DNA of 64,000 bases from Thermothielavioides terrestris NRRL 8126 (taxonomy: Eukaryota; Ascomycota; Sordariomycetes; Sordariales; Chaetomiaceae), in assembly GCF_000226115.1 (NCBI RefSeq), contig NC_016461.1:1302001-1366000 (forward strand), given 5' to 3'. Both the position numbers and the translations under genes were made by a program. The first letter of the stretch is position 1; the number at the start of each line of letters is the position of its first letter. Positions 42,720 through 52,363 of the stretch are shown here, piece by piece. The notes under the pieces are model-generated. The model was not told the DNA's origin, made no database searches, and saw only the letters and a program-made list of their open reading frames with translations.

Positions 42720-45700
42720 ATGGCCCCTTCCATCACGATCCCGTCCAAGGACGGTGCGTCGCTCGCAGCGCCAGCGGCGCATATGGCTACGACGACGCTC
42801 AAAGTGGAGGGGATGACGTGAGTCTTGTTCACTCGCGGAAGGCTTGGTTTTGCTTGACTTGTTAACATCCTCCAGTTGCGGCGCTTGCACCTCGGCCGTT
42901 GAAGCAGGCTTCAAGGGTATCGATGGCGTGGGAAGTGTCTCGGTCAGTCTTGTCATGGAGAGAGCGGTGGTGATGCATGATCCCCAAAGGATATCGGCCG
43001 ATAGGATACGGGAGATCATTGAGGATCGCGGATTCGACGCCGAGGTCCTGTCGACCGACCTGCCATCACCGATGGCGCCTCGTGCTTCGTTTGGTGCCTT
43101 CCCCACGGACGACGCCCCGGCCACGCTGGTTACGACGGTGGCAATCACGGGCATGACTTGTGGCGCCTGCACCTCGGCGGTAGAAGGAGGGTTCAAAGAT
43201 GTAGCTGGAGTCAAACACTTCAGCATTTCGTTGCTTTCGGAAAGAGCCGTCATCGAGCATGACCCGGCCCTCCTCACCGCCGAGACAATCTGCGAGATCA
43301 TTGAGGACAGGGGATTTGGTGCCGAGGTTGTAGAAAGCAATGAAAAGGCGCCAGCAACCAAGATGGCACCGGAAGGCCTGCGGCCTGTGTCGACTGCCAC
43401 CACGACAGTTGCGATCGAAGGAATGACCTGTGGCGCCTGCACCTCGGCCGTTGAAGAAGGGTTCAAGAACGTCGACGGCGTCCTTCGGTTCAATATCAGC
43501 TTGCTCGCGGAACGGGCGGTCATCACCCACGACCCGACGAAACTTCCAGCCGACAAGATTGCCGAAATAATCGAGGACCGAGGGTTCGACGCCAAGATCC
43601 TTTCGACGACCTTCGATTCGGTCGACCACGCCAGCGGCACGTCGACAGCTCAGTTCAAGGTCTATGGGGCACTGGATGCCGCTGCTTCGAAGGCGCTGGA
43701 GGAGAAGTTGACAGCTCTCCCCGGCGTCAAGAGCGCAAGACTCGCCCTCGCGACGTCCCGATTAACCGTTGTGCATATGCCCAGTGTGACAGGTTTGCGA
43801 GCGATCGTGGAAACCGTCGAGAGCACTGGCCTCAACGCTCTGGTGGCGGACAACGACGACAACAGCGCGCAAATTGAGTCCCTGGCCAAGACTCGCGAGA
43901 TCAACGAATGGAGGCGGGCATTCAAGATTTCGGTTGCTTTTGCCATCCCAGTTTTCCTCACCAGCATGGTCCTCCCCATGTGCGTTCCGGCCTTGGACTT
44001 TGGTGCGATCAGGATCCTGCCCGGCTTGTACCTCGGCGACTTACTTTGCTTCGTGCTCACCATACCCGTGCAATTTGGCATTGGAAGGCGATTCTACAAG
44101 TCGGCTTGGAAGTCGATCAAGCATGGCTCCCCAACCATGGATGTCTTGGTGGTCTTGGGCACTTCGTGTGCCTTTTTCTTCAGTGTCCTGGCCATGCTTG
44201 TCTCTGTTCTGTTCCCTCCTCATTCGAGGCCGAGCACCATTTTCGATACAAGTACGATGCTCATCAGCTTCATTACGCTCGGCCGCTTTATGGAGAACCG
44301 GGCAAAGGGTCAGACATCGAAAGCGCTCTCCCGCCTAATGTCACTTGCTCCGTCGATGGCCACCATCTACGCTGACCCCATTGCTGCCGAGAAGGCTGCT
44401 GAGGGATGGAATACCGGGGCTGGCGTGGAAGACCCGAAGCAACCTGTCGGCGGCAATGCCGCTGAGGAGAAGGTGATCCCAACTGAACTCATCCAAGTCG
44501 GAGACATCGTTATCCTTCGGCCAGGAGACAAGATCCCCGCGGACGGTGTCCTGGTCAGGGGCGAGACATACGTGGATGAGAGCATGGTCACCGGTGAGGC
44601 GATGCCGGTGCAAAAAACCAAGGGAAGCATCATGATCGGCGGCACGGTCAATGGTCACGGGAGAGTCGACTTCCGCGTCACCCGAGCTGGCCGCGACACC
44701 CAACTCAGCCAGATCGTCAAGCTGGTACAAGACGCACAAACCAACCGCGCGCCGATCCAGCGGCTGGCGGATGTGCTTGCGGGTTACTTCGTGCCGACAA
44801 TCTTGGTCTTGGGTCTTCTGACGTTCCTCGTCTGGATGGTCCTCAGCCACGTTCTCCCGCACCCTCCCAAGATCTTCCTGCAGGAGGCGAGCGGTGGCAA
44901 GATCATGGTTTGTGTCAAGCTTTGCATCTCTGTCATCGTGTTCGCATGCCCCTGCGCCCTAGGACTCGCCACTCCCACGGCAGTGATGGTGGGAACCGGA
45001 GTCGGCGCGGAGAACGGCATTCTGGTCAAGGGCGGTGCGGCCCTCGAGACTACAACCAAGATCACTCAGGTCGTCCTTGACAAGACGGGCACCATCACTT
45101 ACGGAAAGATGAGTGTGGCCAAGGCAAACCTCGCCTCTCCTTGGGCAGACACCGACTGGCGACGGCGGCTGTGGTGGGCTATCGTCGGCCTCGCCGAGAT
45201 GGGCAGCGAGCACCCGATCGGCAAAGCTGTCCTCGGCGCGGCGAAGACCGAGCTTGGCCTCGGTTCTGAGGCCACAATCGAAGGCAGTATCGGCGACTTC
45301 TCGGCGGCAGTTGGTAAGGGCATTGGTGCCTACGTCGAGCCGGCGACTGCCAACGAGCGGGCCCGGTACAGAGTCCTGATTGGCAATGTCCAGTTCCTCC
45401 AAGAGAGCAATATCAGCGTTCCCCAATCCGCTATCGAAGCCTCCGAGCGAGCCAACACGGCCCGCCCGACCAAGTCCAATGCCGGCACGACCAACATCTT
45501 CATCGCCATCGACGGCGTGTACGCGGGCCACCTGTGCCTCTCCGACACCATCAAAGAGGGCGCTGCCGCCGCCATTGCGGTTCTCCACCGCATGGGGGTC
45601 AAGACCGCCATGGTCACCGGCGACCAGCGCGGGACGGCCCTCGCCGTGGCCTCGGCAGTCGGCATCGGCGCCGAGGACGTCTACGCCGGCGTCTCGCCCG

Positions 45701-46281
45701 ACGAGAAGCAAGCCGTCATCCGCCAGCTCCAAGAGGCGGGCTCGGTCGTGGCCATGGTCGGCGACGGCATCAACGACTCGCCGGCGCTCGCCACCGCCGA
45801 CGTCGGCATCGCCATGAGCTCGGGCACCGACGTGGCCATGGAGGCCGCCGACGTGGTGCTCATGCGCCCCAACAACCTGATGGACATCCCCGCCGCGCTG
45901 CACCTCGCGCGCACCATCTTCCGCCGCATCAAGATGAACCTCGCCTGGGCGTGCTTGTACAACGCCATCGGCCTGCCGTTCGCCATGGGCGTGTTCCTGC
46001 CGCTCGGCTGGCACATGCACCCGATGATGGCGGGCGCCGCCATGGCCGCGAGCAGCGTCAGCGTCGTGGTCAGCAGTCTGTGTCTGAAGTTCTGGAAGAG
46101 GCCCCGGTGGATGGACGAAGCGGAGGCGGCGGAGAAGGGCGGCGTTGTACGGAAGGGAGATGGATGGGGGTGGATGGGTGGCCTCAGGCAGGCGATTGGC
46201 GGACTGTTTGGTGGGAGGAGCAAGAAGGCGGAGGGATACGTGCCCCTTGCGACGCTGGACCGTGGGGAGTTCGTTGTCTGA
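42720..46281 (+). CDS. ccc2: Copper-transporting P1B-type ATPase (CCC2/ATP7 family)
   Basis: Pumps Cu(I) into the late Golgi to load multicopper oxidases. Exons 42720-42817 and 42876-46281, with a 58-bp intron that splits the first metal-binding motif, give 1,167 residues. Three N-terminal heavy-metal domains each carry GMTCGAC (residues 31-37, 125-131, 215-221), followed by a fourth, degenerate-looking repeat without cysteines. The P-type core shows the actuator VTGEAMP, the copper-selective ACPCALGLATP, the phosphorylated DKTGT, SEHPIGKA (P1B-specific HP) and VAMVGDGINDSPALATADVG. Eight transmembrane helices are expected for the family. Yeast Ccc2 has two metal domains, so three is one more. 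The identity is secure. Confidence 0.97.
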
Positions 46282-47084
46282 GACGGGAAGATGGCTACTA
46301 CTCCTCCTTTGTGTCTTGGATACGGCGGGAGTTCAGGAGCGGCTTAGCGTGCGGTGCCTTCGATCGTCCTGGTTCCACATTGTCTCAGCGCTTGTTATAT
46401 ACCTCTCTCTCTATATGTGTGTGTGAGAAAGAGATTATAGGAATACTCAGTTTCCCCTTGGGCGTGGTTGACCGCATGACCCAGCACTAGCTGTAAAGAT
46501 GAATGAGCTCTTAACTGCGTTGGATAGAAGTGGCTCATGTATATGTGCCTCACTAGGACGCTGATATTGCAGCTGAGGTTGGCAGCTTGAGGCAAATGAT
46601 GAACATTCTGGGGTCGTCGGGCCCAGCAAAGAATACCACAATAACGGCACAGGTGTTGGCTTGGCCCCGTAGCACAGGACGTGAACGATGAACGCCGCTG
46701 GGTTCTGTCATCTAGTTCTCTATGCTGATACAGCTACGGGATTGGTGTTCCTTCCTCCCGCGCCCACTCAGCATGGAAGTGGCCGGCAGTGATGGGTGAA
46801 TGCCCGGTCTTGCTGGAGTTGAATCGCGGATGCCGTGCAACTAAGTAACAGAGCAGAGCCCGAACCCTGAATATGTTTCAGGGCTGACAATAATCAGCCG
46901 TCGCGACTCGGATGGGCTGCAGACGAGTGCCGAATGCTGTCCGAGTGTTCTCGGGTCCGATACGGCCACCGACGGTGATGCCTTGGGGCGACACGTTCCC
47001 TGAGCTGCTTGTGCGCCTGGGCTTGTCGACTCGTATCGCGGACGGGCCGGCCGGCCTGTATTCGGGGTCGAAGGATCGGTCGTT
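46282..47084. other. Convergent intergenic region (CCC2 / HYPK-like)
   Basis: CCC2 3' sequence and the downstream side of the HYPK-like gene. A short CT/TA-rich stretch lies near 46400-46430. No gene is seen. Confidence 0.55.
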
Positions 47085-47551
47085 CTAGAAGTCGGGCTGG
47101 AGGTAGGCTCTCATCGCCTTGACGGCATCCCCGTCGTGGGCCTTAAGCAGTTCGGTAGCCTTGGCTTTCGGCAGCTCCAGCTCGTCCACCTGTTCCCGCA
47201 ACACAGCGTCAGATGTCCGTCCCGAATATACCACCACCCACCCCTTTGGTGCGTTGGGCTAAAGACCGGGGGACTCACTAGCAAGTTCACGTCGGCCGCA
47301 TCCACCTTGACCGCCTTCTTGACCTCTTTCTTGACGGCGCCATCACCCAGCGCGCTCATGGCGTTCTTGACGGCCTCCTGGTCGACCTCGCGGGCCGGGG
47401 CAGTCTCGTCATCGCCGTGCGCGTCGAGCTTGGACAGAGCCGCGGCGGCCTTGCGGTCCTCGGCCGACTTGGCGGTCGGCTGCACCTCGTCCTCAACGTC
47501 GCCCGTCGTGGCACCTTCGACGATGTCGGCGGGTTGTCTGTCTTCAGCCAT
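47085..47551 (-). CDS. HYPK-like protein (NatA acetyltransferase accessory, UBA-like)
   Basis: Small ribosome-associated regulator of the N-terminal acetyltransferase NatA, by family. Exons 47551-47279 and 47189-47085; an 89-bp phase-0 intron; 125 residues. The C-terminal half has the HYPK order: a basic/acidic helix (KKEVKKAVKVDAADVNLL), then a UBA-like three-helix domain (VDELELPKAKATELLKAHDG, then DAVKAMRAYL). ATG at 47551 has good context (GCAATGG) and is preferred; an in-frame ATG at 47704 would add 51 Pro/His-rich residues that do not look like the family. Divergent from the DAHP synthase. Confidence 0.85.
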
Positions 47552-47727
47552 TGCGAGTGTGCCGCGGCGACCAGGCGAAGTGGCTTGCTGGATTGGGATG
47601 TGGATCCTTTGATGTGTCGAGAGCTCGAGGGCGGCTGGAGCTCGAAGTTGCAGTGGTGGGGGAGGGGCAGGTCCACTGTGTATTCCGTACTGTGTAGTTG
47701 ACATGCTGTAACACTGGCTGTACGGTA

Positions 47728-47827
47728 TTTTTTTCCCTTTTTTTCTTATTTTTCCCAGTTTTCATTTTTTTTCTCTTTGTTTTCTTCTTCTTCTTATTTT
47801 TTTCCTCTTTTTCTTTCTTTTTTTTTA
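47728..47827. repeat. Pyrimidine-rich (poly-T/C) tract
   Basis: About 100 bp of nearly uninterrupted T and C, so A/G on the strand coding the HYPK-like gene, beginning about 175 bp upstream of its ATG. Poly(dA:dT) tracts often keep promoters free of nucleosomes; that role is inferred. Confidence 0.85.
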
Positions 47828-48041
47828 CCTAGTACGAATTACGCGGTGTTCCATCAACCGCTGTCAACCGCTCACTAAATGTCACCTTACAGTACGGAGG
47901 TACTGCGCCCTTTAGGTAACTCAGGTAACGTTAGGGCAAAAGAGGCTAGCTCCGCAGCACTGGAGGGACAAGTATGTCGATTTCGATTGGCCAATTCGAC
48001 CTTTCTTTCACCCCCTTCCTGGATGTGGCCGACGTTGGACT

Positions 48042-48048
48042 TGACTCA
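48042..48048. promoter_or_regulatory. CPC1/GCN4 binding site (TGACTCA)
   Basis: Perfect general-amino-acid-control element 183 bp upstream of the DAHP synthase ATG. Neurospora CPC-1 and yeast Gcn4 bind this sequence before amino acid biosynthesis genes, including those for aromatic amino acids. Binding here is inferred. Confidence 0.6.
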
Positions 48049-48230
48049 CAGGCACAATGGAGCAGCCGGAACTCAACCATCTCTATCATCAGCCTGGCTG
48101 AACAAAACGGCGTCTTGGGGTATCCTCGCCGGATATTGCAGTAAAATTATCGGGGCTATGAGATCAGCTTGGTCTCTCGCACTTGAATCCATCTGTTAAT
48201 GACCCGCCTTATACCTCGGACAAATTTCCC

Positions 48231-49726
48231 ATGAGCGAGGAATCATCCCTTCCAGCCACCAATGGGCATGCGCCCGAGTGGACGCCAGACTCCTGGAGAT
48301 CGAAGCCGATCAAGCAGTGCCCCGAATACCCAGACCAGGCAGGCCTCGCCAAGGCTGTGTCCGCACTGAAGCGCCTGCCGCCCATCGTGCACCCGCGCGA
48401 GATCATCCAGCTCAAGCAGCACCTCCGCGATGTGGCCCAGGGCAAGGCCTTCGTGCTCCAAGGCGGCGACTGCGCGGAGCTCTTCGACTACTGCGAACAA
48501 AATGCAATCGAATCCAAGATTAAACTGCTCCTCCAGATGAGCTTGGTGCTCATCTGGGGCGCCAACAAGCGGGTCGTGCGCATCGGCCGCATGGCTGGCC
48601 AATATGCGAAGCCGCGCTCCAGTCCCATGGAGACCATCAACGGCCGGCAGCTGCCGTCTTTCCGTGGCGATATTCTGAACGGCTTCCACCCTGATGAACG
48701 GGACCTCGACCCCAACAGGCTAGTCAGGTATGCATTTGCCCTGATCTTGGTCTCCTGGAACGCAATGGCACGAGGAGAACTTTCCCGCTGATCTGTCCTA
48801 GGGCTTATCACCACTCCTCAGCAACGCTGAACTATGTCAGAGCTGCCATCTCGTCTGGCATTGCCGATATAAGCCGCCCCCTTGACTGGGGACTCGGCCA
48901 CGTGCGCGACCCAGTGCTCAAGGCTAAGTACCAAAAGGCCGTCGACTTCCTCAAGGACATGCGGAGTTTCATGCACACCATCGGCGCCGAGAACGAGAAA
49001 TTCCACACGGTTGATCTGTTCACCAGCCACGAGGGGCTACTCCTAGAGTACGAGGAGAGCCTTACCCGCCTGCTTGACGACCCGACCTCGCCCCCCTCCC
49101 AGCCCCACAAGGCGTACTACGACACGTCCGCCCACTTCCTCTGGATCGGCGACCGCACGCGGCAGCTCGACCACGCGCACGTGGAGTTCTTCCGGGGCGT
49201 CGCCAACCCGCTAGGCGTCAAGGTCGGCCCGACGACGCCCGCGTCCGACCTGCTCGCGCTGCTGCGCACGCTCAACCCGGCGCGGGAACCGGGCAAGATC
49301 ACGCTCATCACGCGCTACGGCGCCGACAAGGTGGGCGCGCTGCTGCCGGCGCACATCCGCGCCGTCGAGGACAGCGAGTACGCGCGCACGGTGGTGTGGC
49401 AGTGCGACCCGATGCACGGCAACACGCAGTCGGTCAACGGCGGCATCAAGACGCGCCGGTTCAGCGACATCTTCAGCGAGCTGCAGCAGACGCTGCGCAT
49501 TCACAAGGAGCAGGGCAGCTATCTGGGCGGCGTGCACCTCGAGCTGACGGGCGATGCGGTGACCGAGTGCCTGGGCGGGAGCGAGGGCCTGGACGAGGAT
49601 GATTTGTCGACCAACTACACCAGCTTCTGCGATCCTCGGCTTAACGAGAAGCAAGCGTTGGAGCTGGCGTTCTTGATTGCTGATCACTACAGGAGTGAGA
49701 GGCGGGACGAGGACGAGTCGGCTTGA
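48231..49726 (+). CDS. aro-8: DAHP synthase, class II (plant type; Neurospora aro-8)
   Basis: 3-deoxy-D-arabino-heptulosonate-7-phosphate synthase: phosphoenolpyruvate plus erythrose-4-phosphate to DAHP, first step of the shikimate pathway. Exons 48231-48727 and 48802-49726; 74-bp intron; 473 residues. Class II signatures are VLQGGDCAE with metal ligand Cys81, GQYAKPRSSPMET, TSHEGLLLEYE, WQCDPMHGNT and HLELTGDAVTECLGG. In Neurospora the enzyme of this class is the tryptophan-sensitive isozyme. The upstream TGACTCA fits cross-pathway control. The ATG at 48231 is the first in frame; the frame upstream lacks another ATG. Confidence 0.96.
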
Positions 49727-50110
49727 CATGTGTTCAGGACGGACTGCATATGTTCGGAGCAATGGCAGAAAAAAATTGGTGTCAGATTAGGAGAAATAAA
49801 CACGCTAGATCCAAGTGTGCGCCTAGCTTTGAAACTCGCATATCGCTCCATGGCTGGAGCAAGGTCAGACCTCCCGTCGTTAGCTCTAGGAAAGGTTCGT
49901 CTATCTCATGACACATTCATATCTTGATCCTGGACTCGTTTCAGACCCCAATCCCAATCCTTCCGACCGATATCCTATCGACATGGCATTGCCAAGTCCC
50001 CCTCGCCGCCCCAAGCGGGGATCACAGCCCTCCTGCTTTCACAACACACTCGCCCTTGACCCCCTCCTTCTCCTTCCAACAACCCCGCTCTCCCCGTGGT
50101 TCCGCCACCG
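49727..50110. other. Convergent 3' intergenic region (DAHP synthase / G6P epimerase)
   Basis: No gene seen apart from the candidate polyadenylation signal. Confidence 0.55.
49795..49800 (+). terminator. Candidate polyadenylation signal AATAAA
   Basis: Sixty-nine bases after the DAHP synthase stop codon. Fungal genes often use weaker signals, so this is only a candidate. Confidence 0.35.
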
Positions 50111-51334
50111 TCAGCCCAAAAGCGTGATCGTCTGGGCGCCCTCAAACGCGTCGCCCGCCTCCAGCGACTGCCACGCGCCCACCGCGCCGGGCTCGATGCA
50201 GATCATGTTGCGGAAGCCGTCCTTGGGCGCGAAGTCGGCGATGCCCTGCGCCTTGTCGGCCCACGGGTTCCACACGACCACGTTGCTCAGGTTGTCGCGC
50301 GTGACCGCGTAGACCGGCCGGCCCGCCTCGACCACCGTCACGGGGCCCGCGCCCGGATCGCCCGCCGGCGTGTACACGCGGTCCGTCTCGCCCGTGATGG
50401 TCACCTCTGCAGCCGACTGCGTCTTGCGGGCGCCGCCGTCGACCTTGTCGATGTACGACGCGTCGGCGAGGCCTTGGACTTGCACGGCGGTGATGTCCTG
50501 TGTGGGTGGGAAGGTGAGGGGTGGGTTGTTGTTAGCCGAAAAAAAAAGTACGTCGCCGCGGGCAGTGTGCGAGATCGGAGGCAGAGGAGGGGAAAGGGGA
50601 ATGGGAAAAGGGGACAGGGGAAAGCGGGAGCGGGGCAATGTGTACCTTGACCCGCAGGTAAGTATGCATCAGCACCTGGCAGTCGAACGGCGCCGAGTCG
50701 TCGTTGGTTACGACGATGCTGGTGGTCAGGCTGGTCTGGGTCAGCGTGACGCTGTAGATAAGGTTGAACTTGAACGGCCAGCGTGCGGCGGCGATCGGGT
50801 CCAGTCCCGGCGCCGCTGAGCTGAGGCCGAAGTCGAGCTTGACGGCCGGCCCGTTGGCCGCGCTGCCGGTCTGTGACTCCGACGTCGACTTGCCCAGGAA
50901 CTCCCAACGCGAGGTGCGCGCGAAGCCGTGTTGCGGCAGGTCCTTGGTTTGGGGGTGGGTCGGGGCAGTGCCGAAGACCTGGAGAAACACCCGAGCGTTA
51001 AATCCAGCACGGCCACACGATGAATACCTCCCATCTCAAGGCGGGAAGGAGGTTGGGACAGCGGACTAACCGGAAACACAACGGGAATCCCTCCCCTCAC
51101 CGCGCGGCTCCCGTCCAGCTTGGCCGCCTCACTCAACCACAGCTTCTCGTCGCCCTGCGCATCCTTCCAGCTGATGACGGTGGCGCCGTAGAGCAGGACT
51201 GTGACGCTCTCGCCCGTAGGCAGCTCGGCAATCACACGTGAATTGTCGTCCGAGAAGGTCACTGTCGCCTGCGGCGGCAGGCCGGGGGTGGAGGACAGCG
51301 TTGGCGGCTTGGGCTTGTTGGCGCGCTCGACCAT
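50111..51334 (-). CDS. Glucose-6-phosphate 1-epimerase (hexose-6-phosphate mutarotase)
   Basis: Interconverts alpha and beta anomers of hexose 6-phosphates; homologue of yeast YMR099C, aldose 1-epimerase superfamily. Exons 51334-51071, 50978-50646, 50497-50111; introns of 92 and 148 bp, all phase 0; 327 residues. Seen: LLYGATVISWKD, SRAVRGGIPVVFPVFG, LPQHGFAR with the catalytic His, VLMHTYLRVKDI, WNPWADKAQGIADF and NMICIEPGAVG with the catalytic Glu. The 148-bp intron has very skewed composition (runs of CCCTTTCCC type). Start MVERANKP at 51334 has no in-frame competitor that looks better. Confidence 0.94.
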
Positions 51335-51373
51335 CTTGTCTTGTTTTCTCGGTAGCCGTGCTCTGCAAGAGTG

Positions 51374-51420
51374 GGCTGGCCGGCTGGCTGGCTGGCTGGC
51401 TGGCTGCTTGGCTGGCTGGA
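51374..51420. repeat. GGCT tetranucleotide microsatellite
   Basis: About ten imperfect GGCT units, 40-85 bp upstream of the G6P epimerase ATG and so probably in its 5' leader. Confidence 0.9.
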
Positions 51421-51828
51421 TGAGTGTGGTGAGGAGGGAAGTGGAAGTTGTTGGCAAAGTTGCTAGGAAGTAGTCATTCCTTCTTCCCCTTAATGAACGT
51501 GGCGGATGCAGCCCGGTTGGTTGGATGCGCGAAGGTGGGATGCGCCGTTCGAGCACAGCAGCTGCGGGGTAGTTAATGTTAGGTATCCGTGGCTACGGTG
51601 GGGAGTTCGTTCCAGGTGGATGGATTTCTTCCGTTGGTAAACCGCAAGTTGCCAAAGCCAGAGAGGGCCAGCAGGGCTCTGCAGCCCCTTGCAGCTGTAT
51701 TTAAAGTGCCAATTGACTCGGGAGGATTGCTTCCTGTGACAAGGTGCAGAAGTGGCAAGCCGGCCCGCGAAGCAGACCACGGCTTTGACTTGATCTCGCC
51801 TTGGATATGTTCATGCCGAGTGAGCCCC

Positions 51829-51854
51829 GCGGGATGCGGGATGCGGGATGCGGA
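51829..51854. repeat. 7-bp tandem repeat (GCGGGAT)
   Basis: Three full units plus a partial one in non-coding sequence. Confidence 0.85.
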
Positions 51855-51930
51855 GCGTCTGAGCAACAGCGGCGGGGTAAAGACGTCCGCCAACATGGGG
51901 CGGGACGAAGATGATGCTACTGCAGAGCGC

Positions 51931-51962
51931 GCATTGGTTCGACCTCGCATTGGTTCGGCCTC
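51931..51962. repeat. 16-bp tandem duplication
   Basis: GCATTGGTTCGACCTC followed directly by GCATTGGTTCGGCCTC, one mismatch. Confidence 0.9.
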
Positions 51963-51992
51963 CTGTGTGTGCCCGTTGGTTTGATGCGGTCG

Positions 51993-52016
51993 GACGCAGT
52001 CAGACGCAGTCAGATG
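51993..52016. repeat. 10-bp tandem repeat (GACGCAGTCA)
   Basis: About two and a half units, the last diverged to GATGCA. Confidence 0.8.
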
Positions 52017-52363
52017 CAGAACCTGAAACGCCGCCACCGTCTTGCTGCGGTCACCGCACACTTCAGGTGAGCCCAAGCTCCCTTGATGATGACGTCGAAT
52101 CAACTTAGTTGGAAGTACATATGGAATCAAGGAAGGCACCATCCTCAATTCCTGGTTGGTAACCTGAAGCTGCCGCACTTTATTGTGCGGTGATCTCTAT
52201 TGGACTTGATGTTCCTGTAGCCTCGCTTGGCCATGTCGATGTTTTTTTGAACAATACCCAACAACCAGACATCCAGACACCCAGTGACCCATGCCATGCA
52301 ACGTTAAACCATACACCACGCCTATATACGCCACTAAGTATGCAGAAACAAATTACCTGAACG

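Larger units (their letters stand above)
47552..48230. other. Divergent promoter region, HYPK-like / DAHP synthase
   Basis: 679 bp holding a ~100-bp T/C tract, the palindrome CAGTACGGAGGTACTG at 47890-47905 and the TGACTCA site listed separately. No gene seen. Confidence 0.65.
51335..52363. other. Intergenic region between G6P epimerase and Rif1
   Basis: Epimerase upstream region and Rif1 3' side; rich in short tandem repeats (listed separately). No gene seen. Confidence 0.6.

Noticed and set aside
44959..46020. 353-codon minus-strand frame opposite CCC2
   Set aside because: Antisense shadow of the P-type ATPase coding sequence.
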